Of a stretch of 64,000 bases of DNA, positions 48,098-58,191 are shown piece by piece; the stretch's first letter is position 1; each line of letters starts with the position of its first letter. The notes below the pieces were generated by a model that saw nothing but the letters and a program-made list of their open reading frames with translations, had not been told where the DNA came from and did not search any database. Both the position numbers and the translations under genes were made by a program. Source of the DNA: Neopestalotiopsis rosae (Eukaryota; Ascomycota; Sordariomycetes; Amphisphaeriales; Sporocadaceae); assembly GCA_023078685.1 (NCBI GenBank), contig JALGAS010000001.1:4030001-4094000 (forward strand), read 5' to 3'.

Positions 48098-51000
48098 TTA
48101 CAAAGACTGGCCTCCATTGTCGTCAGGCCAGCAAGTGCCTACCTCCAATTTGCCTTGCTCGGTTTCTTCAAAAGAGAGAACGACGGAGGCGCCCCATTGC
48201 AGGGGATTGTTCTCCCATAAGACCATATCCTTACTCGCTTCAAGCCTGAGGATATCCTCTACCTTTTTTCGAAACAAGTTGAATGGCTTCATGCTCATTG
48301 AGCCCGGCGTACTTTGCTGCCCAGGAAGCCTCCAATAGTAGGTCGTGAATCCGCGAGTCTCCTACCGGTACTATTGCAGCAGTAAACACCAGCGTCAGTA
48401 CAACTCATTACCTCAAAAGGTTTGATATAACTTTATACTTACTCTCAGCTGCAACGGATATGGCAAGCTCTACGCCGGCCTCTCGGAGGATGCTGGCTGG
48501 GCTTCGGGAAAGCGGAGGCCCGACAAAAACGTCTCTCCTGTCCCAGCTTGAGGGACCAGGGCGCGTGGCACTGAGAATGACGGGAATGCCGGCAGCAGTG
48601 AGTTCTTCGGCCGCCTAGTCCACATGGTTAGTAAGTATGATTCTACATGCACCAAGCGCTCATCTCTGTTGGCGGACATGGACTCACCATTGGCGCCCCA
48701 TGACCATCGTTGATGACAATATAGACATCTTTAAAGTCCTTCTTCAGTGCTATGATTTGTTGGGTGTTTGCCTGGCACATATTGTTAGTATCGCATCAAA
48801 GATGACGGGTCGAGAACGGGCCCCTTACTGAGCTTTCTACGCTGATAATGACGGGCATGTGTCCGTCTGCCACCAGACCAAATACACTCTCGTTTCCTTT
48901 GCCACGGTTATCGCTCAGTATGGTTCGGAGCGTCTTGATTGCCATGCTGATGCTGCTCCCGTCTCTGCTGGACTGTCCAAGGCGCACGTGAAGGCCAACC
49001 TCGTCTGAGACGATTCCCCCATTCAGGATATTCTTGGAACCCGAAGTCCGGATAGCAGCCGAGACTCCCTGAATCAGGCCAGATGATGCTTCAGGTGGTG
49101 TAATGGCTCTTGTAACTCCGCCGAGTCGCGCCCGGGCAAATGTCTTGCCATCGAGATACAGCCCGTACTTGGCATAGTCTACAGACGAGGCATCTTTCGC
49201 ATCTTTCGTCTCAGAGACACCGTTGCCCGTCTCCTCAGCCATGGATATCTCTTTGATGCCAAGACTATCCGTTACTGCAGTAAGACCAGGCAGCAAATGA
49301 CCATTTTGTAACGTCAATTGAGTGGCATTATTGTTGCCTGCGGCAATGATCATATCGTCACAAGCGGCCCGAGTGTCCAGGCATGCTACATGCCCGTTGT
49401 CTATCACAAGAGTAAGATTTTTGGTGCCAGCCGTCGAGAGAGAGCCAGCGTGGTGCGGATGATTGTCCAGAAATGACTTTCGGATTCCATGGACAATGAA
49501 ACTCTGTCCCGGTTGCTTTGCCAAAGTGCAGAAATCGTTTGCTGTAGTCGAATCCTGCCTCGTCCGCATGACGGGTGCCTCCAGGGTCGTGTCAGGGGCA
49601 GCCGCCGATTCCATTGACGATCCAGTAGACGACTGCACCATTTTCGCGTCCAGAGTTGCGATACCATCGATGAAAACTTGCTGCGGCGTTGCACCAATCG
49701 AGAGAGGATGGGAATCCCACTGCAGAAAACCATATTAGCGCTTTCACTCACCTTCCATGGACACTTCTTTCTGCTTGATTTGTGAACTGTGACGTCACTG
49801 GCAAACGTAGCCGCCGTGGTTCAAGGGCAATACTCACAACGACAATGTCCGCATCGTAGCCTGTGCGAACGTAGCCGATACGATGCGACAAGTCGACAGC
49901 GGCAGCTGGAATTGAGGTAACGGCCTGCAAAGCTTTTTCGGCAGGGAGATGGAATGCGTGCCCAGAAGCGGCTTGTGACCTGTCTTGAGTCAGTCCTTGA
50001 TCTACACATGCAGATTATCAGCTCACGAGAAAAGAAAATAAAAACGGACATGACATATTTGGCATTGGTTGACTCCTCGGCGTGATCCTGGCATGGTCAG
50101 TGCAATGTATCCATGGCCTTTGATTATGGAATACATACAGACTTGTACGCAACAGGCAAGCCATGGGCGTTCAGGATAGCTCCAGCATAAAGACTCGGGC
50201 TGTATGCCTCATATTTGTAAAGAGAAGCCTCAGCAAATGTGGCGATTGTGATGTTTCTAAGGGGTTCATGAAGTGAGTTGAGTGGTAGGTGAAGCGGTAT
50301 ATGAATGTACTCACCCTCCATGTTCCTTGATCATCTCTGGCACCTGCCATGCCTCGATTGCATGATGGAATGCCTTGACATGGATGCCGAACTCCCCCAT
50401 GAGGCCGAGCATGGTCTCCAGATCTTCTGGCTCGTAGCAATGATTATGCATGGCCACTTGTCCGCGGATGAGAGCAATCGTTGACTCCAGTTTGAGTTGC
50501 TGGGGGTACCCGCCCTTTTGCTCAACAAATTGGCTTCTTTCTGCATTGGTCTGCATTTGCGCGGCAATGTCACACCATGCGTCCTGTTTGTCCATCAGCT
50601 CCTTGGCACGCGTCAGATGAAGGCGAAGTTCATAGGCATTGGCCATTCGTGTGTGGCCATAGACTCGCTTCGGGTTCTCTCCGCAGGCAAACTTCATGTA
50701 CCGATGACGGTCCTCGATGGCAATGCCATGTTCGAGTAACATCTCTTCGACCACATATTCGCCAGTCTTTCCAGACTTTGCAACATTTTTCACAACCGTC
50801 CCCTCTCCGCCCATGATATTTGCCGATCCTGGAATGATGAGACTGGATGTTATGCCACCGGAAGCGATGACTTTAGTCGCTGGATCATATGCTTTCAGCG
50901 ACTCCACCACTCTGAGGAATGGGGTCAGAGGTCCATATAGAGCGTTCACCTCTGCAGATATTCATAAAAGGGTTAGCGATCGACGCCTGCCTTTCGGTGC

Positions 51001-51638
51001 AATCGCAGCAACATACCATTTGTATCATCCAGTGCCTCCGAGCCGGGCCAAGCCATGGCCAAGTGATGCGAATGCATATCCACCAAACCAGGCGTCACGA
51101 ATCTTCCATTGAGGTTATATTCGACACCACTCTCGAGTATCGAAGGGGCTGTCGAGGCTTCGGATACCGACAGCACCAAACCCTTTGAGAAAATGATGTC
51201 CACCGGCGCTGGTGAAAATGACTCCCCATCGAACAACGATACATTACGCAGCGCAATCGTCTCCTTCTGGCCGCGTACTTGTGTCCACCGAGGATTACGG
51301 ATTCGCGCCTCGGGTGACTCGATGTGCGGGACATGGCTGCGCGCTGCGCACCGACCGACAGACGCCTCGAATTCCACGATTGCGCGCGCGGCATACGTAT
51401 CAGCGGCTGCGCCCGTGGAGTGACTCGCTCTCCCAGCCTCAAAACAGACGTACGAGACCAAGGACAAGAGACACAAAGCGGATAAGCACTTTTTCAAGGA
51501 AGGACGCCGGAAAGGCCCATGAAAGAGTGGTCGGCGATATGTATAAGCCTCCACCTCGTATGGTGGCGGCAATCCTTCACCCTTTGCCGTAAACATGGTC
51601 GTGATGCTTCTGACCGCGATAGATTCTTGCCAGGTCAT
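48098..51638 (-). CDS. Membrane-anchored amidohydrolase (fungal CE9-like), with a homopolymer frameshift near the 3' end
   Basis: Nine exons: 51638-51017, 50951-50315, 50256-50139, 50087-50050, 49979-49838, 49719-48829, 48771-48688, 48614-48443 and 48370-48098. The joined frame is intact until an A6 run at 48264-48269. There the homologous frame moves by one base, as if one A were extra; read literally, the protein stops eight codons after the shift point. If corrected, about 991 aa. An N-terminal cytosolic PPPYEVE segment and one membrane span (CLSALCLLSLVSYVCFEAG) precede an amidohydrolase fold. Metal-site motifs are VDMHSHH, AMHNHCYE, FHHAIEAW and SDHAEES; then LPAEKALQAVTSIPAAA and DADIVVWDSHPLSIGATP. 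A long second part (LQNGHLLPGLTAVTDSLGI, then VESSANTQQI, INDGHGAPM, SWDRRDVFVGPPLS) is typical of this fungal group, often annotated carbohydrate esterase family 9. Substrate unknown. The fourth intron uses a GTATGT donor and the fifth a weak GTCCGT donor. An internal ATG at 51596 is an alternative start. Confidence 0.75.
48264..48269 (-). other. A6 homopolymer at the frameshift in the amidohydrolase gene
   Basis: On the coding strand the run follows GTTTCG. Upstream the frame reads AIQLVSK; downstream, homologous sequence (VEDILRLE, ENNPLQWGASVV, TCWPDDNG) resumes in the next frame. One A fewer would join them. It may be an assembly error or a real recent mutation. Confidence 0.75.
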
Positions 51639-52550
51639 GGGAACATTGAATTGAGCGACAGTCGGTGATAACAACGCTTGTTGATGTAGACCCTGGCAGC
51701 AAGGTAGTCGCGCGTAGTATTCCGTAACGTCGAGTGGAGCAATCCGAACTCCGAATTGAATCTTATTATCGTCCCGGTCACATCGCGAGGGGTCTAACCC
51801 ACTACAGTCACTATCAAGACAAGGAAAAGGCACGGTAAGCGAGAGCCCAGAAACCTTAGACAGATCAAGTTACACGACCAGGATTAGTTGCGATTGAAAG
51901 CATTCCAACGTTCGCGCACTGCTACATGTCTAGGACCAAAGAGAATCTAGTAATATTATCGTTTTATAAATATCATCCCTCTGATTTGTCATTTTGATAT
52001 GAACCAATAAAAGTCACCAAGAATAGCCAGATTAATGAAGCCCTTAACTCCTTGTACTCTCTTTTGCCTTTCTGACTTATACAGTAAATTCATTCATCTA
52101 AGCTAATAGAACTCCAAAGATATACTATCGTTCAATGCTATTCCAGCTAGGACCAATATATATATATATACATATATATAAGCACCTTTTTTGTCACTCA
52201 GTCTGCAATACACCTCCTAGTTACCGTGCGCATGTGTATTCAATCACGGCGGCTTCACTCGTCCCGCGTATATAATGAATTACATGGTGGACCTGATTGA
52301 AAGTTTATCATATACGCGAAAATTGCATCTTCAGATCTTAGGTTTTATGACAGGTTTACTTTCTGTTCGCTGATATGGGGTTTTATTGCCGCAAAGTCAA
52401 GGATTTATAAAGGACGTCACTGTTGTATTATTGCTTGCAATGAAAGTATGCAGGCTTCAATAAAGGGACACAGAAATTCATCTAACACATTCCCGTACTG
52501 CAAATAGTATTGAGTTTGATTCACAGATCCTTTATTAACATTGGGTTCTA
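51639..52550. other. AT-rich intergenic region, no gene supported
   Basis: This lies between the amidohydrolase 5' end and the CDC123 stop, both on the minus strand. It is clearly AT-rich from about 51930 to 52550, with a TA microsatellite at about 52154-52181. Confidence 0.6.
52154..52181. repeat. TA dinucleotide microsatellite
   Basis: TA units are interrupted once by a C in AT-rich intergenic DNA. Confidence 0.85.
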
Positions 52551-53872
52551 TCAGTCCCTCTCCCACTGGGCAAGATGATCCCGGTATGAAATCATCTCGT
52601 TCCATTTCGCAGCAAACTCGCGCATGCCGCCTTGACCAGCCTGGCTTGCGTCTACCACATCTTTGGGCAGTTTATGCGCCGAGTATGCTGGCGAGCTGAG
52701 ATTGTAGGCAGCAGCGTGCTCCTTCTCGACGAGTCTCAGTTCGGGAACAATGTCTTCGTCGTCGTCATCCTCGTCGTCTTCGTCCTCAGTCACTTCAGAC
52801 CCGGCTTGCAGACCAATGTCGTCGCCATCTCCTGCCACTCCTATGATTGGACCAGGGACTTGCCAATCGTTCAGTTCGTCCCAGCCAAAAAGGAGGGGGT
52901 CGGTATGAGGCGCCCAGGAATTGATGTCAATGAGCCTGACACGACCCAGGGGCTCGTCCTCACCCTCGGGAATGTACACATCGAAAGCAAAGTTACCATC
53001 CGGGAATGTGTAGCGCAGTTTGTGGTTGAAGAACTGGCTGATCCGCGCCACAATGGCGGAGCGCAAATCAGTAAGGAATTCATAGTACTTGAGGTCCCTC
53101 TGGCAAATGCCGACCAGATTCCGATGCTTGACAAAGCACCGGAACTCGAGAGCCGTGTGCGGGTTGAAGAAGGAGCGAAGAACGAGGACGGGCCTGAAGG
53201 GTGTCGGTGATGACGACGCCGCACCCGGCAAGGGGGTGCAGTCTTCAAATGCATGTTCCAGATCGTACGTGATGAAATTTGAGCTCTTCAAGAGCAGGTA
53301 GATATCGTCGGGCGTTGTGCATTTGATCGTGTTCTGGTGGGGCGACATCCAAGCTGCGTCCTTTGGCGAGGTCCAGTTCAACTTGGGCGCAACCTCGCCG
53401 CCAAGCTCGGCGATGGTGTCCTTGATGACCTGGTGTAGCTCGGGGAACCTCTTGTTGGGGGGCAGTGGCGGGGGCACATCCTCCTCATCGCTGTCCGAGT
53501 CTGAGTCGACTTCTTCAGGCTCTACCCGAGATACTGTCGTGGGCCCTTCCCACTCGACGTCGTCGTCGTCGTCATCACCATCGCCCTCGTCTGTCAAGGT
53601 AATGCCATCCTCTCGAATGTACTCGAGGAACTGTGGTGTCAGGGGAATAATCCTCGACTTGATACAGTTTGCTCGATACCTATTGCTCACGAATAAGTTT
53701 CTTTCTTCAAAAATAGAGGCATGAGTGTAGAGGGTGATGCGAACTTTGGGAACCAGTAATCATATGAACAATGCAATATATGGTCCCTGGTTATCGGTGG
53801 AAAGTGAAGCTCAGGTGCTGGACCCTTGGATGCGCCGCCAGTGGCAGGATTTGTATTAGTGACAGTGGGCAT
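52551..53872 (-). CDS. CDC123: Cell division cycle protein 123 (eIF2 assembly chaperone)
   Basis: Two exons, 53872-53745 and 53679-52551, give 418 aa. The 65-bp intron is phase 2 with an unusual GTTCGC donor and a CAATAG acceptor. Splicing joins DYWFPK to YRANCIKSRIIPL, as in D123-family proteins. Cdc123 promotes assembly of the eIF2 alpha-beta-gamma translation initiation complex and has an ATP-grasp-like fold. Family marks include the N-terminal HCSYDYWFPK, then KSRIIPLTPQFLEYIREDGI, PKLNWTSPKDAAWM, FEFR-type strand ALEFRCFVKHRNLVGICQRD, and FDVYIPEGEDEPLGRVRLIDINSW. Three acidic runs (residues about 70-80, 95-110 and 330-345) are disordered. The gene is divergent from CWC21, with 742 bp between starts, so the two may share a promoter region. 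Confidence 0.93.
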
Positions 53873-54614
53873 CTTTTTTTTCCCCGACTTTGATTTTCGA
53901 GATCAGCCGGACTAGCAGTAGGCGAAGTAGAACAAAAGTCGAATGGCCCAATATACTTTGGTATTACACGTACTTCGCGCGATTACCTCAAGTTCTGAAC
54001 GAAGAAGCGTTTGAACAAGACATATACCTAGGCGAATAGACTCAAGGCAAAGGCAGGCAGGCAGATAGGTTGATAATGCAGCCAATGCAGGTAACTTAGA
54101 TGAATTTGCGACGGAGTCATCGCGGGGCAAAATTCGAGATGCGCCTACCTCTGACTCAAGCCCCACCTAAATGAACCCCTCCACAAGTGTCTTGTGTTGA
54201 ACGGGACGGACAGCATTGACCCAACCAAGCACTGATGCAAGGCGCCTGCGGAGGTCCCGCGGTCCCTACCTAGCTATTGGCTGGTTCAGTCACAAGCTGA
54301 TTGAGCGGCCCAAGTCACTTTTCTTACATACACCCGACAGCATCTTAATACACGTGCATCCATTGTCTGCATTCTGCGTACATACAAACCTTGCATGTAC
54401 AGCAGCAACCACCTAACCACATAGGTAAGGCGACTTGAGAGTTTGTACGAACCAGATCTGCAATTCCGGCTCGTAGGCTTTGAAATTTTCATTGCCTCGG
54501 CTTCTGGGGCATCTTGTCGATAGCAACAACTGGCTTCCCTCACTTATCGCCGTCATCGCTAGCCATTCTTCTTTTGCGCCCAACACTACGAATCAACATT
54601 CTTGCCCGCCAACC
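53873..54614. promoter_or_regulatory. Divergent promoter region of CDC123 and CWC21
   Basis: The two ATGs point away from each other across 742 bp with no gene between. Specific elements were not identified. Confidence 0.5.
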
Positions 54615-55237
54615 ATGTCGGACAATGTAGGCCTCTCAACGCCTCGCGGCTCGGGAACCTCTGGCTACGTCCAGCGCAATCTAGCTCATATGAGGCCGCG
54701 AGACCGCGCCGCTCCGTATCCAAAGGATCTTGACTCCCTGCGTCACAGGCAAAGGCAACCGGACAAGGGCATTCTAGAACACGAGCGCAAACGTGAGGTC
54801 GAGGTCAAGGTCTTTGAGCTGCGAGATCGCCTCGAAGATGAGGGGTACGTACAAAATCTGCCTTGATTGGCTTACAGCCACAAATTCTTCGCGAGAGGGA
54901 GACAGAGAGATGCCGGAGCTGACACTGTAGCACCAGCGTCGACGAAGACGAGATCGACGAAGAATGCGACAAACTCAGGAAAGAGCTTCTTGAAAAAATG
55001 GAAAGGGGCGTACGAGATCGGGATGCGACGCCAAGGAAAGGACTCAAGATGCATCAAGTCCACGAGCTGGCAGACGCCAAGATCAAAGAGAGCGAGCGGC
55101 TGCGCAAGGCGCTGAAAATCAATAAAGATTATGAGGAGGGTAGCCACTGGAGGAGGCAAGAGGAGCGACTGAAAAAGGCCTCGGAAAGGGAAGCGGAGAA
55201 CGACGGTGACAACAGAGAAGAACGACGCCGAGACTAA
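54615..55237 (+). CDS. CWC21: Pre-mRNA splicing factor Cwc21 (cwf21 domain)
   Basis: Two exons, 54615-54844 and 54931-55237, give 178 aa. The 86-bp intron is phase 2 (GTACGT donor, CTGAC branch, GTAG acceptor). The N-terminus ([20 protein letters not shown] followed by RNLA) is the signature start of Cwc21/SRRM2. The cwf21 helix ([20 protein letters not shown]) lies at about residues 79-98. The C-terminal half is a charged helical region ([21 protein letters not shown], then basic and acidic residues). Cwc21 binds Prp8 and Snu114 in the active spliceosome and influences splice-site choice. The human homologue is the N-terminal part of SRRM2. Length is normal for fungi. Confidence 0.93.
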
Positions 55238-55645
55238 ATGTTTCTCCAGCTCTCTCTCCCTCCCCCCCCTCTCTCTTGTCTCTCTCCATATCACATGCTT
55301 TGCATAGCCGTGATCACCAAGGTTTATTCACTGGGATTGTCTTGAAGTCCCGGGATTACTAGTCTTCTACCGAAGCACCTACAGCCTTCCTGCCCTGTAC
55401 TGCTTTCATGTACAACTTTTCACAGTCCTGCGCCTCTTGGTGGGTTGTTCTTCTTTTCTTCTACTGCTTGATTTGAGAGTTTGGCGTTCAGGATCATAAT
55501 GGACTTAGCAGGTATGGCTTGATACCACTTTGTGTAATCGAGACAAATAAAATGATTTGAAGGTTGTCAAAAGAACCATCCCCCTTCCCATGTCTATTGG
55601 GTATCATTCAAGTAGTTTGTTCCATATATACGGCAGTCCAGTCGC
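55238..55645. other. Intergenic region between convergent genes, no gene supported
   Basis: This contains the 3' ends of CWC21 and FMP32. A pyrimidine-rich C/CT tract follows the CWC21 stop. I see nothing else. Confidence 0.6.
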
Positions 55646-56897
55646 TCAATTCGCCGCCAGGATCTCTGCTGCCTCGTGCGAAGGGGCAATGTCCTCCCGA
55701 CCATTGCTCTTCCTCATGTTCTCGTCTTCACGAGCCTTTTCTTCCGCTTTCCTCTTCTTCTCGTGATTTATATATGTGGCATACCGTATCGTGCCCAGCG
55801 TCATGATAGCCATGAACAGGATGCCTAGCACTGACCGGCGAATCAAGATCCAGCGCAGACCCTCAATGTCGGATTTGGCATCGCTCGTTAGTATGACACT
55901 AATGTCGAGGTTCACTTGTTGGATCTAAACGGACAGGTCAGCGGTTTCGCCCATTGCGACCTCGAAAGGTTAAATAAAAACTCACAGCACCCTCCATCCG
56001 CCTCTGCTCTTCCCTCACTGCCATCTTTCGATCGTTGAACATGCCTTTGACATCATCACGGAGCGTCATGAGATCTTGGCTGAGCTTTTGGCCGAGAATA
56101 TCCACTTCATGTTGCAGAATCGTCCGTTGCTGTCGAGATTCTTCGTCTGCCTTTCTCTGGTTGTTGACCACTTCGGAACTCAATTCGGAGCAAGCGGCGC
56201 GGAAAAGGTATGTTTCATTGTCCACGTCGCTTTTACTGACCAATCCATCCTGCGCAATGTCAAGGTTTTGCGCAAGAATACCCCTGACGGCTTTCATCAT
56301 GGTGATGGACTGGTCCTTGGAGTACCCGCCGTCTTCGAGCTGCTTGACAAGCGTGTAGGTATCGAAGTGATGCACGTACGGTGGTTTGGCGATATGTGGG
56401 TGCGAGGACTCGCCTGGCGGTGGCATGTGGAGGACAGCGTCCATGGGGCCACTCGACTGCATCGTCTCCTCGGCAGCCTTCTGCTGTGGTGTTGGCGAAG
56501 GGGCGCTGGTTTCTCCCTGGCTAGGTGTGGCTTCTACTTGATCTTGGACCGCGTCAGGGTCACTGGTGGGCTTGATTCCAGCGTCGGCAGCTACCTGGCC
56601 CGAGGCAGCAGCGTCCTTTTGTTTCTGCGCCTCGGCCTGCTTGGCCTTGACATTCTCTGGCTGAGGCAATATCACCGCCTCTGACGGCAAAGGCTGAGGC
56701 TCAACAGCTTTGCCATGCCTTTTGAAAACAGCGTCCCTCGATCTCACGGAACTGGAGAATGCGACGGCTTGGTGAGGCCTTTGACGAGCCAGAGATTTGC
56801 GACATGTATGCTTGGACGACTTCAGTACGGCGGGCTCGCTCAGTCGGATAGACTTGAAGAGGTGGGGGTACAGGAAAGTCAAGCGGGCAGTTGACAT
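55646..56897 (-). CDS. FMP32: Mitochondrial coiled-coil membrane protein, DUF1640 (Fmp32/MCUR1-CCDC90 family)
   Basis: Two exons, 56897-55986 and 55924-55646, give 396 aa. The 61-bp intron is phase 0 (GTGAGT donor, CTGAC branch, TTTAG acceptor). The N-terminus is basic and Ser-rich without acids (MSTARLTFLYPHLFKSIRLS, then many K/R), as in a mitochondrial presequence. Residues about 65-155 are disordered and rich in Ala, Pro, Gln and Glu. The DUF1640 domain begins at about residue 175 (HHFDTYTLVKQLEDGGYSKDQ). It is followed by coiled coil and one C-terminal membrane span (RRSVLGILFMAIMTLGTI). Family members sit in the inner mitochondrial membrane. Fmp32 is linked to respiratory complex assembly, and the animal relative MCUR1 to calcium uptake; the role here is inferred only. 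Confidence 0.88.
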
Positions 56898-58191
56898 GGT
56901 CGGCAGTACGAAAAGGGGTCTAGAAGTCGGAGTCGAAATCGTTGCTTAGCTCAACCATGGCTAGCTCGAAGCAGAATTTTGCTTTTGGTTGCGGTTACTG
57001 TTCTTCTTTATTGAAGGGGACCGAATGCGATGGCAGTTGGAGGGCGGTGATATACTATGTAGACTTGCGCGTATAAAGCTTGTGATAGCGGAAGTGGAAA
57101 TTCTAAAGCGGTTGAGCAATCCATCGACTGGCCTCGTCTGCAGCGCACGTGGCACCGAGCCTTAGTGTCTTCCTGGCACACATGCATGCATAAATTAGTG
57201 TCAAGAGCGAAAAGAGGTGCTCACCGCAGCTGGCCGGCACTGCCAAACAAGCAGACTTCAGAAAACCAATGATTACGTACTTGGAACGGAGGTAAGTTAA
57301 TAGGTAGGCTATGCTGGGAGTGGAGTAGGGATTTCAGATCTCTTTTCAGCCTCTTGTACGGTTGGGCCCGGCACGAGCTGAAAGTGTCTTTTCGGTGGAG
57401 CAGCGCGTCAGCAGCAGAGTGTACGGCGTAGATAGTACGTAGATTGGAGCCGGCACTTAGCGCATCTCGCAGGCGCTTCCCTCGTCACCCAGCGCAACGA
57501 GACTTTGCACCCGCGTCAACAATGAGCTCACCTTTTAACAGGATCCTGGCCGTACCACATCGAGACTAGGTACCTTGCTTGGCTGACACCCAAAGCCCCA
57601 CCCCCAACCTTCCCTCTATCTATCCTGCCAGCGCATGTCCCTGTGCCTTTTGTCGACACCAATTTATTTTTTCCTTCCCTCTTCTTTCTTTGAGAAGGGA
57701 ACGCTGTTGTGTGTTTTTGCCAGAGTCTGCATATTCAGAACATTTGGGGGGTGTTGGCGACGTGCTCGCATTGCTCATCTGTATAGAGCGACCCGATCTT
57801 CAGTCACTCTCTACTTCCTCTTGTCTTACACTACGGATACATCCACCTGCCCCACCTGGCTGCCGAGAGTATACATACCTACACAAAGTATCCAAGGTCG
57901 CTACCAGAACCTTAAAAAGCTACACTACACATACCTACATCACCGCCCACAAACCTTGGATAGAGATCTTGGCCGCCTCAAAGACACGATATAGCTCCAG
58001 CAGTGCGGCCTAAAGTTGCCGAATTGTTTGTTGCCGATTTTGTATTCTTACCATCGCATCGTCTCGCCCTTCCACCGCTCGTGCGCTTCGTTTGCGACGG
58101 CCCACCGAAAGTCCAGCTCCACCACCATTGAGCGCTTACGATAGAATACCTACCTACCTGGTGGTAGTAGCAGCATTTTGCAACCGCCGCC
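56898..58191. other. Divergent promoter region, no gene supported
   Basis: The FMP32 and cytochrome b561-like starts point away from each other across 1.3 kb. The right part (from about 57580) is pyrimidine-rich and could be the leader of the b561-like gene. Short open frames at 57579-58013 have no recognisable domain. Confidence 0.55.
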
